Of a stretch of DNA of 5,269 nucleotides, positions 1 through 5,269 are shown in pieces. Position 1 is the stretch's first letter. Each line of letters opens with the position of its first letter. Made by a program: the position numbers and the translations under genes. Origin of the DNA: Archangium sp. (GTDB taxonomy: Bacteria; Myxococcota; Myxococcia; Myxococcales; Myxococcaceae); NCBI GenBank assembly GCA_016793525.1, contig JAEUJT010000083.1, forward strand, positions 1-5,269. Direction: 5' to 3'. Below the pieces are notes generated by a model, which saw nothing but the letters and a program-made list of their open reading frames with translations, searched no databases and was not told the origin of the DNA.

Positions 1-333
1 GTCGAGCTGAAAGCACCGGCACGCGGCGATGGTGCCGTAGAGCGTGCGCCGAGACTCGTCGATGCACGCCTCGCGCGTGTCACCCAGCTCTTCAGAGAGC
101 CGCCCACCCGCGAGAAACCGGCGGTACCAGAGCGCGTCGAGCGACTCCAAGTCGAACGTGCCCTTCGCGCGGCGGTGCGTGCGGCGAGGTGACAGTTCGG
201 TCGCCACCTCGAGGCCCTGCGGATACGTGTCGGTGTCGAGACGAAACGCGCGATGCCCTCTGCGCTTCAGCTCGCGTGCCACCCAATCGACGCACGCGTT
301 GTCGTCGCTCCGTGTCACCAGCAGCACCTTCAT
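1..333 (-). CDS. mdnC: MdnC/MvdD-like ATP-grasp graspetide ligase, partial (N-terminal 111 residues; 3' end beyond left edge)
   Basis: The enzyme class is the ATP-grasp ligase that, in cyanobacterial microviridin pathways, phosphorylates Asp/Glu side chains of the precursor and forms the two ester (lactone) bonds. Translating the minus strand from the ATG at 333 gives 111 open codons to the edge. The protein starts MKVLLVTRSDDNACVDWVAR, followed by RLDTD (about residues 32-36), LWYRR (about 68-72) and an ending ESRRTLYGTIAACRCFQLD. From memory, MdnC shows the same layout: a TFSRDN start, RFDTD, VWYRR, then a CRLSIRGMIASLSGFHLD-like stretch. This supports MdnC/MvdD rather than MdnB/MvdC. The ATG overlaps the TGA of the upstream ligase by 4 bases (ATGA) and has a strong AGGAGG 7 nt upstream, so the start is well supported. 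Only the N-terminal domain and linker are present; the nucleotide-binding and Mg2+ residues lie outside. Confidence in the family is high; the ester-forming role is inferred. Confidence 0.9.
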   Translation of the reverse strand, partial: MKVLLVTRSDDNACVDWVARELKRRGHRAFRLDTDTYPQGLEVATELSPRRTHRRAKGTFDLESLDALWYRRFLAGGRLSEELGDTREACIDESRRTLYGTIAACRCFQLD

Positions 334-1313
334 GACTTTTCCTCCTCGGTCAGCGCGTCGGTGATGGCGCCGGAGATGTTGAACCCCAGGTCGCGCTCGA
401 GCCAGCCCCACTCCCCCGCTGGGTTCACCTCGAGAAGAACGAGCTGCCCCTCGGGCGTCTCGATGAAGTCGAACGCGCCGGATACAAGGCCCAACGCCTT
501 CAGCATCGCGCGGACACGTGTGACCTCATCTCGAGGGAGCGAAGCGGTCGTCCACGTCGTTTGACGTCCCGCACGTGAAACGCGCCAGTCGATTCGGTCA
601 CGCGCGTCGATGGCCGCGACGAAAATCTGTTCGCCCACGACGTGCACTCGCAGCTCACGGGCCTTCTCGATGAGCGGCTGGAAAATCTGCGGCGCCACGC
701 GGATCCGCTCGAGCTGGGCGACGTCGCGCGCCGTCACTTCTCGAGTGAAGAAAAATTCGTCTGACGCCTGCATCCCCCACGCGCGGGGAATGAGCAACTT
801 GGTGATGATCCGCCCGTGTTCGCGGCGAAACGCCGCCACCTCGGCGCGCGTGTTGGTGACCAGCGTCTCTGGCACGGTGAAGCCCAGCGCCCGTGCGAGC
901 TGGAGTTGGTGGAGCTTCGACTCCGCTGTGTCTTCGGGCCGCAGGGGGTTGACCCACCGCGCCTCACCGAGGAGCGCCAGCGCGTCATGTACGGTGGTGA
1001 ACCAAGTGTCGCGTGCGATGGCCAGGTCACGTGGCGGCATCGGCGGCAACGCCGGAGGGACCAGCCTCCGCAGCCACACCGCACGTGCATCGGAGAGCGC
1101 CACCCGCTTCGTTCCGCGGAGCGATACCGACGCGCCGCCCACCCCGAGTCGAACCGTGAGCTGCTGCGCGGCGAGGGTGTCGGTGTCGAGCCGATGCGCC
1201 TGCCAGCCGCGGTGTTTCAGGTGCAGCGCCACGCGGTCGACGGTGAAGAAGTCGGCCGAGTGGGTGACGAGCAGCGCCAGGGGCGTGCGGCGCTGCCCGC
1301 GACGTCGTGTCAC
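330..1313 (-). CDS. mdnB: MdnB/MvdC-like ATP-grasp graspetide ligase (lactam-forming)
   Basis: This 327-residue protein is full length for microviridin-type ATP-grasp ligases, which use ATP to activate precursor carboxylates in the cytosol and crosslink them. MdnB/MvdC closes the Lys-Glu/Asp lactam after the partner ligase has made the esters. Visible landmarks are THSADFFTVDRV (17-28), RLDTD (41-45), VWLRR (79-83), ARWVNPL (118-124), KLHQLQLARALGFTVPETLVTN (133-154), the ATP-grasp lysine region ITKLL (170-174), ELRVHVVGEQIFVAAID (220-236), IDWR (241-244), GAFDF (279-283) and the Mg2+-binding LLEVNPAGEWGWLERD (293-308; E295, N297). HSxDFFTxDRV and the LEVNPxGEWGxLERDL ending are, from memory, characteristic of MdnB rather than MdnC. 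The GTG start lies in a GTGA overlap with the precursor stop, and no strong Shine-Dalgarno precedes it, so coupled translation is likely. The stop overlaps the next ligase (ATGA). The family is near certain; lactam specificity is inferred from similarity. Confidence 0.94.
   Translation of the reverse strand: MTRRRGQRRTPLALLVTHSADFFTVDRVALHLKHRGWQAHRLDTDTLAAQQLTVRLGVGGASVSLRGTKRVALSDARAVWLRRLVPPALPPMPPRDLAIARDTWFTTVHDALALLGEARWVNPLRPEDTAESKLHQLQLARALGFTVPETLVTNTRAEVAAFRREHGRIITKLLIPRAWGMQASDEFFFTREVTARDVAQLERIRVAPQIFQPLIEKARELRVHVVGEQIFVAAIDARDRIDWRVSRAGRQTTWTTASLPRDEVTRVRAMLKALGLVSGAFDFIETPEGQLVLLEVNPAGEWGWLERDLGFNISGAITDALTEEEKS
341..346 (-). promoter_or_regulatory. Strong Shine-Dalgarno for the mdnC-like gene
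   Basis: The minus strand reads AGGAGG here, 7 nt before the ATG at 333. It lies inside the last codons (EEEKS) of the upstream ligase. It fixes the start of the truncated left-edge gene and implies efficient coupled re-initiation at the ATGA overlap. Confidence 0.85.
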
Positions 1314-2062
1314 CGGTCTTCGGCGTCAGACGGGTACTTCTCGGTGATTCCGACCACCGCGCCACCCGAGCCGCCGGTGCGACCACCACCGCCGTCTTCA
1401 GCGTCAGACGGGTACTTTTCGGTCACCGCGCCGCCCGTGCCGCCCGTGCGACCACCGCCGCCGGTGCGACCACCACCGCCGTCTTCAGCGTCAGACGGGT
1501 ACTTTTCAGTCACCGCGCCGCCCGTACCGCCAGTGCGACCGCCACCGCCGTCTTCGTTGTCCGACGGGTACTTCATGGTGGAGATGGTGCCTCCACCGGT
1601 GTTGCCGCCACCGTCTTCAGCGTCAGACGGGTACTTCTCGGTCACCGCGCCGCCCGTGCCGCCCGAGCCCTGGAGGAACTGGTCGAAGAACGGCTTCTTG
1701 GTGAGCGGCTTGCCCGTGAAGCTGAACGGACCGCCGACCTTGGTCGTGCCCGCGAGCCCTCCGCTGCGCTCGATAAGAAAGCCCGAAGCCTTGTTCGGAT
1801 CGATGGTCTTCGTGCCCGGCTTCAGCGATCCGACGGGAATGAGCGCGGTGTACGAGTACTGGTCGCCGCGGCCGGTCTTCAGCGGCACGCGCACGAAGCG
1901 CACGCCCACCGGCGCTTGGCCCCAGGTGATGTTCGTCTTGAGCGCGGCGGTGAGCGCCGTCTTCAGCTTGTTTTTGGTCGCGGTGGTGACGGCCTTCGGC
2001 TTCGACGAGTCGACGGCGGGCTTGGGCGTGGTGGTTCGGTTGGACGTGACGCGGCTGACCAT
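1310..2062 (-). CDS. mdnA: Five-core microviridin-type graspetide precursor with long N-terminal extension
   Basis: This 250-residue RiPP precursor is the substrate of the two downstream ATP-grasp ligases. Residues 1-40 are Thr/Lys/Ala-rich. Residues ~45-118 look like a beta-rich segment (VRFVRVPL, YSYTALIPVG, SGFLIERSG, GGPFSF). Residues 124-131 are PFFDQFLQ, matching the microviridin leader helix PFFARFLE that binds the ligases. Five cores follow: TEKYPSDAED (141-150), TMKYPSDNED (162-171), then TEKYPSDAED at 185-194, 214-223 and 240-249, ending in a single Arg. Linkers are Gly-rich, typically GGGGRTGGTGGAV. By family chemistry each core would gain Thr-Asp and Ser-Glu esters and a Lys-Asp lactam. 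The ATG at 2062 is chosen because GGAG lies 5 nt upstream. A GTG at 2164 would add 34 residues but has no evident Shine-Dalgarno. No Cys or signal peptide is seen in the 250-aa form. The stop overlaps the mdnB-like start (GTGA). Classical precursors have ~50 residues and one core; multi-core forms are known in Anabaena. The identity of the N-terminal region is unknown. Confidence 0.94.
   Translation of the reverse strand: MVSRVTSNRTTTPKPAVDSSKPKAVTTATKNKLKTALTAALKTNITWGQAPVGVRFVRVPLKTGRGDQYSYTALIPVGSLKPGTKTIDPNKASGFLIERSGGLAGTTKVGGPFSFTGKPLTKKPFFDQFLQGSGGTGGAVTEKYPSDAEDGGGNTGGGTISTMKYPSDNEDGGGGRTGGTGGAVTEKYPSDAEDGGGGRTGGGGRTGGTGGAVTEKYPSDAEDGGGGRTGGSGGAVVGITEKYPSDAEDR
1316..1642 (-). repeat. 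Five tandem core repeats encoding TxKYPSDxED with Gly-rich linkers
   Basis: Core-coding units lie at 1613-1642, 1550-1579, 1481-1510, 1394-1423 and 1316-1345 (cores 1 to 5 in protein order). Start-to-start spacings are 63, 69, 87 and 78 bp, all multiples of three. Cores 1, 3, 4 and 5 encode the same decapeptide and differ at only a few synonymous third positions (ACC/ACT, GAG/GAA, GCT/GCC). Core 2 differs in sequence (TMKYPSDNED) and uses TCG rather than TCT for Ser. The pattern indicates duplication of a ~69-bp unit (linker plus core). Confidence 0.93.
1445..1480 (-). repeat. Tandem 18-bp duplication in the linker between cores 3 and 4 (GGGGRT twice)
   Basis: Positions 1445-1462 and 1463-1480 are two 18-bp units differing at two bases, both encoding GGGGRT (precursor residues 195-206). 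This accounts for the 87-bp spacing between cores 3 and 4, against 69 bp between cores 2 and 3. It is a small in-frame expansion of the linker. Confidence 0.8.
1670..1693 (-). other. Leader recognition helix PFFDQFLQ within the precursor
   Basis: Precursor residues 124-131 read PFFDQFLQ. In characterised microviridin systems the equivalent PFFARFLE-type helix docks onto the ATP-grasp ligases and is required for crosslinking. Only about ten residues (QGSGGTGGAV) separate it from the first core, a shorter gap than the roughly twenty residues I recall for cyanobacterial MdnA. Confidence 0.88.
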
Positions 2063-2221
2063 GGTGGCTCCGAGAGAAGGTGAACGAAACGCCGCGCACC
2101 GTACGCAGCCCAACGCGCTGGCGTCCACCTCGTTTGAGGCCGTGACCAAGTCGTTGCGCGACACATGGGCCGCAATTTCAAGGTGATGCCGTGGCAGGCC
2201 ATTTGAAGAGCCGCCGGGGTC
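2063..2221. promoter_or_regulatory. Divergent intergenic region between the graspetide operon and the lipoprotein gene
   Basis: This 159-bp gap must hold promoters for two divergent transcription units: the precursor-ligase operon (minus) and the Cys-pair lipoprotein (plus). It includes short AT-richer patches such as TTGAAATTG on the minus strand (around 2170-2180) and TTTGAAG on the plus strand (around 2202-2208). I found no convincing sigma-70 or sigma-54 consensus pair and no clear operator palindrome, so no promoter coordinates are called. Confidence 0.45.
2068..2071 (-). promoter_or_regulatory. Ribosome binding site deciding the precursor start
   Basis: The minus strand has GGAG at 2071-2068, followed by five bases (CCACC) and ATG at 2062-2060. 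The alternative GTG at 2164 has no comparable purine-rich stretch just upstream. This supports the 250-residue rather than the 284-residue precursor. Confidence 0.6.
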
Positions 2222-3280
2222 ATGAAAACTCCAATGTGGGCGGCGGCGATGGTGGCGATGGCGTGCGGCGGTGTCTCGGTGAGCCCCGAGGTCTCACTGC
2301 CGGCGTCGACAGCGGTGATGTTGCCCTTCGTGCGCGGCCCGGTGTTCGCGGTCGCGCCGAGCTCGAGCGGCGAGGTGGTGCTCGCGCATGCCGGCACGTC
2401 GGGCGTACACGTCTCTCGGTGCGCGGAGTCGTGTGACGACGAGAACGCGTGGCGCCACGTGCGCGTGTCGAGCGATTCGCCGGTGCAGTCGATTTCGGTC
2501 GCGACGTCGAACAGCGTCACCGTGGTCGCGTGGATCGACGGCGCCGGAGTCGAGACCGCCTGGTGCCGAGGGCTGTGCGGCGCGTCGACCTCATGGCGCA
2601 GTGGTCCGTGGTCCACCGAGGAGGCCCAGGTCATCGCGACGGCGGTGAGCTCCGACGGCGGTTTTCGTATGTTGATCAGCGGCGCGCGCGGCACGAGCTA
2701 CATCGAGTGCAGCGCCGACAACCTGTGCGAGTCGCTCTGGCTCGGGCCTTTTCGGTCGGCCTCGGTGACGCTGCACAGCGAAGGGACTGCGTCGTCGGCC
2801 ACCCTCATCGTCGACGGAACGCTCTACACTCTGGAGTGCGCGAGTGGCTGTACCACCGATGTGGCGTGGGCCGAGGTGCTGCTGTGGCCCGTGACGTCTC
2901 CGCGGGTGAGCGCTGTCTCCAGCGGTGCGGCGCGGCACGTGGTGTTTCTCGACGCGGCCCGGCGGCTGACGGTCGGGAGCTGCGACTCGAACTGCGGGAG
3001 CCCGCTCTCGTGGGTGGCCATTCCCCTCTCGAGCGACAGCACCCTCGCAGCGACGCTCGAGGTCTCCGACGGGAAGCTCGAGGTGTGGCAACAAGGCGCG
3101 ACGCGTCGCCATCACTGGCAGTGCACGCAACGCCGGTGTCGCAGCCTCGAGTCGGTTGAATCGGTCGAGGGTGAGGCGTTCGACTCGGTGGCCTCCGTCA
3201 CGGAGCGGAGCGGTCGACGTGCGCTGCTCTACGGCGCGACGTCGCAGCGCGCGTGGGCACTGCACTACGACGTGCGGTGA
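2222..3280 (+). CDS. Secreted, probable lipoprotein with six Cys-pair/Trp repeats (beta-propeller-like), function unknown
   Basis: This is a 352-residue exported protein. The N-terminus MKTPMWAAAMVAMACGG is a short signal-like segment with a Cys at residue 15. AMAC is only a weak lipobox (Ala at -3, Ala at -1), so lipid anchoring is likely but not certain. The body has six close Cys pairs, five followed by a Trp 4-6 residues later: C67/C71-W77, C115/C119-W125, C163/C169-W173, C206/C210-W216, C254/C258-W264 and C301/C306. Spacing of about 44-48 residues and alternating beta-strand-like segments fit a repeated blade, perhaps a six-bladed propeller with one disulfide per blade. Similar CxxxC...W repeats are common in exported myxobacterial proteins. 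No catalytic motif is seen. The Shine-Dalgarno is weak (GGGG directly upstream). The gene is divergent from the graspetide operon and convergent with selB. No function is assigned; a surface binding role is a guess. Confidence 0.85.
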   Translation: MKTPMWAAAMVAMACGGVSVSPEVSLPASTAVMLPFVRGPVFAVAPSSSGEVVLAHAGTSGVHVSRCAESCDDENAWRHVRVSSDSPVQSISVATSNSVTVVAWIDGAGVETAWCRGLCGASTSWRSGPWSTEEAQVIATAVSSDGGFRMLISGARGTSYIECSADNLCESLWLGPFRSASVTLHSEGTASSATLIVDGTLYTLECASGCTTDVAWAEVLLWPVTSPRVSAVSSGAARHVVFLDAARRLTVGSCDSNCGSPLSWVAIPLSSDSTLAATLEVSDGKLEVWQQGATRRHHWQCTQRRCRSLESVESVEGEAFDSVASVTERSGRRALLYGATSQRAWALHYDVR

Positions 3281-3529
3281 CTGCGATGCGCGCCGAGCTC
3301 AGGTGATGAGCCCGCCGTGAAACCAGTACCGCGCGAGCATCGACGCAGAGCCACCGAAGCCGATCGCGAACGCCGCGCAGTGGTCCCAGCGATGCAAATC
3401 GAATCGCCCGACGCCGGGAGGAGTCGCGAACGGGCTCTGAAACGCGCTCCCCGTGAGGAAGCGAGCTGGAAGAAAGTTCCGTCGACGGAGCCAGGCGACG
3501 AGGTGGAGCCAGCAGCGCGAGGGAACCGG
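3281..3529. other. Convergent intergenic gap with a start-less open frame; no clear terminator
   Basis: This 249-bp gap lies between the stops of the lipoprotein gene (plus) and selB (minus). On the minus strand, the frame directly after the selB TGA stays open for 76 codons and stops at 3299-3301. Its later part reads FLPARFLTGSAFQSPFA, then RFDLHRWDHCAAFAIGFGG and MLARYWFHGG. No ATG or GTG occurs early in the frame, and about a fifth of its codons end in A or T. It may be a decayed C-terminal gene fragment or a chance open frame. Hairpins are weak: a 5-bp stem with 5-nt loop at 3297-3311 and a 12-bp palindrome at 3478-3489, neither with a T-tract. No tRNA is recognised. Confidence 0.4.
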
Positions 3530-5269
3530 TCACCCCGACGAACGCAGCGTTCGAACGTCTCCGACGCGGAGGGTGATGCGTTGTGCGTCGAAGTACTCCG
3601 CGAGGGGAATGACGAACTTTCGGCTCTGACCCACCAGGGTTTTGAACTGCGCCGTGGTGATGTGGCCGTTCGCGCGAAGAAACTCGACGAGCTTCACCTG
3701 CAGCGCCGCCACCGCTCGCGCGTCGAACCACAGCCCGGTGATGCCGATGACCGTGCTCGCGCGTTCGAGGCGCTGCATGGCCTCGCGTGCCACCCTGTCT
3801 CGTAACCCGACGCGCGACGCGAGCAGCTCCAGGTCGGGCGGGGCGAGGCCGGCGCGCTCGAGGTGACGAAGCAGATCGAGCACTTCGGGTGGCTCCTTCA
3901 CTTCGCCGCGCCCGTCAATGCGGAGGTGCTGATCCACCGCCACCACACCGCCCACCGCGACGGAGCGAGCCGCCACCACGTCGAGCAGCTCCGCATCGAC
4001 CCCGAGCGACTCCAGCAGGGCGGCGCGCGGGAGTGCCCCTGCCGCCGTCACGGCTTGCACCAGATGGTGCTGGAGGTGCTCCACCACCGATTCGTGCACG
4101 ACGCGGTGACCCACGCGAACGATGTGCCGCAGCCCGGCCTCGACCAGCGCCTCCGCGATTCCCGCTCGGACCGCTGCCTGCGCCACCGTCAACCCCGCGC
4201 GCCCGGCGTCGTGCACCAAGACGTCGAGCCGCTCCTCCAGCTTCGGTGACGCCAACGCGCGGAGCGCCGCGAGGCCATCGGTTCTCCTCCGCGGAGGCGC
4301 GAGGGAGAGCACACGGCCCCCACCCACGGTGGAGACGCTCGCCCCGCGCGCGCTGCGCAGAATGAAGCGCTGGCCGGGCAGCACGCCGATGGGCTCGTCG
4401 AGCCGCAGCTGACCGAACCCCGTCGCGCCCGGAGCGAGCGGCGCGTCTCCCACCGTTCGCAGCGCCGCGCCGAGGTGCGCCGTGCCCACCGTCACCATGT
4501 GCCGACTCCGCCGAGGCAAGGGCCCGCGCGCTGACGCGAGGAGCGTGACCTCGACGTCGAGCCGGTCGGTGGCGAAGAGCTCGTCTGGTCGCGCCAGCAC
4601 CGCCCCGCGAGGCACGTCGTTCGCGTTGAGGCCCACCACATTCACCGCCGCGCGCTCTCCGGCGCCGATGGACTCCATCTCCGCGCCGTGTCGCTGGAGA
4701 CCGCGGATGCGCAGTGGCGCACCTCCGCTCGGCAGCAGCGTCACCGCCAGGTCTCGCCTCAGCGTCCCCGACAGCACGGTGCCCGTCACCACGCAGCCGA
4801 ACCCCTTCACCGCGAAGGCCCGGTCGATGGGCATACACAGCGGGCCACGCGCGTCGCGCGACTGGAGCGCCTCCACCACCTGCGCGAGCCGCTGCTTCAA
4901 CGCCTCGAGCCCCTCGCCCGTCTTCGCGCTCACCAGCACCGGGGGCTGGCCGTGGAAGCAGGTGCCGCGCGTCGCGTCCTTGAGCTCCGCCTCGAGTCGT
5001 GGCCGCCAGGCTGCGCGCAGCGGCATGTCGACCTTGGTGATGACGACGAGGCCCGCGCGCACGCCGAGCAACGTACAGATGTCGAGGTGCTCGCGCGTCT
5101 GCGGCATCACGCCCTCATCGGCGGCCACCACCAGCAGCGCGACGTCGATGCCTCCAGCGCCAGCGGCCATCGCCTTCACGAAGCGCTCGTGGCCGGGCAC
5201 GTCGACCACGCCGACGGTGACACCACCCGGGAGCGCGAGGTGCGCGAAGCCGAGCTCCAGCGTCATGCC
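3530..5269 (-). CDS. selB: Selenocysteine-specific translation elongation factor SelB, partial (N-terminus beyond right edge)
   Basis: SelB is the cytosolic EF-Tu-like GTPase that delivers selenocysteinyl-tRNA(Sec) to ribosomes paused at a UGA followed by a SECIS hairpin. The window shows 579 residues, entering the frame at GMTLELGFA, the G2/switch region typical of SelB. Counting from that Met: DVPGHERFVKAM (22-33, G3), TKVD (77-80, G4), SAK (113-115, G5), then the domain II hallmark PIDRAFAVKGFGCVVTGTVL (146-165) and a domain III segment ending DEPIGVLPGQRFILR. The rest is a winged-helix array ending LVEFLRANGHITTAQFKTLV, SRKFVIPLAEYFD and RVGDVRTLR, a standard SelB C-terminus that contacts the SECIS. 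The Met at 5266 is internal; the P-loop and true start lie outside, so full length is probably about 620-640 residues. The gene converges with the lipoprotein gene. Its presence implies that this organism makes selenoproteins. Confidence 0.95.
   Translation of the reverse strand, partial: GMTLELGFAHLALPGGVTVGVVDVPGHERFVKAMAAGAGGIDVALLVVAADEGVMPQTREHLDICTLLGVRAGLVVITKVDMPLRAAWRPRLEAELKDATRGTCFHGQPPVLVSAKTGEGLEALKQRLAQVVEALQSRDARGPLCMPIDRAFAVKGFGCVVTGTVLSGTLRRDLAVTLLPSGGAPLRIRGLQRHGAEMESIGAGERAAVNVVGLNANDVPRGAVLARPDELFATDRLDVEVTLLASARGPLPRRSRHMVTVGTAHLGAALRTVGDAPLAPGATGFGQLRLDEPIGVLPGQRFILRSARGASVSTVGGGRVLSLAPPRRRTDGLAALRALASPKLEERLDVLVHDAGRAGLTVAQAAVRAGIAEALVEAGLRHIVRVGHRVVHESVVEHLQHHLVQAVTAAGALPRAALLESLGVDAELLDVVAARSVAVGGVVAVDQHLRIDGRGEVKEPPEVLDLLRHLERAGLAPPDLELLASRVGLRDRVAREAMQRLERASTVIGITGLWFDARAVAALQVKLVEFLRANGHITTAQFKTLVGQSRKFVIPLAEYFDAQRITLRVGDVRTLRSSG

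Noticed and set aside
1316..1642. CRISPR-like interpretation of the regularly spaced repeats
   Set aside because: The repeats are in-frame within a coding sequence, spacings are multiples of three, the spacers are themselves repetitive Gly codons, and there are no cas genes.
1307..2083. Second plus-strand frame (258 codons) with VFSVRRVL repeats
   Set aside because: This is another antisense image of the same core repeats, Arg/Ala-rich as expected from GC-rich shadow frames, with no family resemblance.
2063..2164. 34-residue N-terminal extension of the precursor from a GTG at 2164
   Set aside because: There is no Shine-Dalgarno before the GTG, the ATG at 2062 has GGAG at proper distance, and the extension would leave little room for the divergent promoters. 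It is not excluded.
816..2186. Long plus-strand frame (456 codons) with Pro-rich repeats opposite the precursor
   Set aside because: It is antisense to the precursor and the mdnB-like gene. Its SDGYFSV/RPPPP repeats are the reverse-strand image of the KYPSD and Gly-rich repeats. The minus-strand genes have recognisable families, operon overlaps and ribosome binding sites.
3297..3311. Hairpin (5-bp stem, 5-nt loop) after the lipoprotein stop as a terminator
   Set aside because: The stem is short, the flanks do not extend it and no T-tract follows on either strand, so it is not called as a terminator.
3380..3450. Possible selC (tRNA-Sec) next to selB
   Set aside because: I could not find a proper T-loop (GTTCRA) or a matching long acceptor stem; the AAATCGAATC stretch does not fit.
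3478..3489. Perfect 12-bp palindrome downstream of the selB stop
   Set aside because: It is a single short palindrome with no second copy and no T-run. It could be chance in GC-rich DNA.
3317..3805. Plus-strand frame of 162 codons over the convergent gap and the selB 3' end
   Set aside because: It is charged, low-complexity shadow coding that mostly overlaps confidently identified selB on the other strand.

Overview
The window is GC-rich DNA whose third codon positions are mostly G or C. It most resembles a myxobacterium (Myxococcota) or a similar high-GC Gram-negative. That placement is inferred from composition, from a Cys-pair repeat lipoprotein of a style common in myxobacteria, and from a bacterial SelB. 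No rRNA or other taxonomic marker is present.

The left 2.06 kb is a minus-strand biosynthetic operon for a microviridin-type graspetide (omega-ester-containing RiPP). Transcription runs leftwards: precursor (1310-2062), MdnB/MvdC-like ATP-grasp ligase (330-1313), then MdnC/MvdD-like ATP-grasp ligase (1-333, cut by the left edge). Both gene junctions are 4-base stop/start overlaps, so the three genes look translationally coupled. The precursor is the most interesting item. It is about 250 aa instead of the usual ~50. It keeps the leader motif in the form PFFDQFLQ, then carries five copies of the microviridin core TxKYPSDxED separated by Gly-rich linkers, all behind a ~120-residue N-terminal region that classical microviridin precursors lack. 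The expected chemistry is two ester crosslinks (Thr-Asp and Ser-Glu) plus one Lys-acid lactam per core. The product would be a bead-string of up to five tricyclic units, probably a serine protease inhibitor by family analogy.

A 159-bp intergenic gap (2063-2221) separates this operon from a divergent plus-strand gene (2222-3280). That gene encodes a secreted, probably lipid-anchored protein with six Cys-pair/Trp repeats that resemble beta-propeller blades. Its link to the RiPP operon is unknown.

The right third (3530-5269, minus strand) is selB, the selenocysteine-specific elongation factor, cut at the right edge before its P-loop. It converges on the lipoprotein gene across a 249-bp gap with no convincing terminator. 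The gap holds a start-less open frame in frame with the selB stop.

No transporter, acetyltransferase or protease of the RiPP pathway is visible. They may lie beyond the left edge or elsewhere in the genome.
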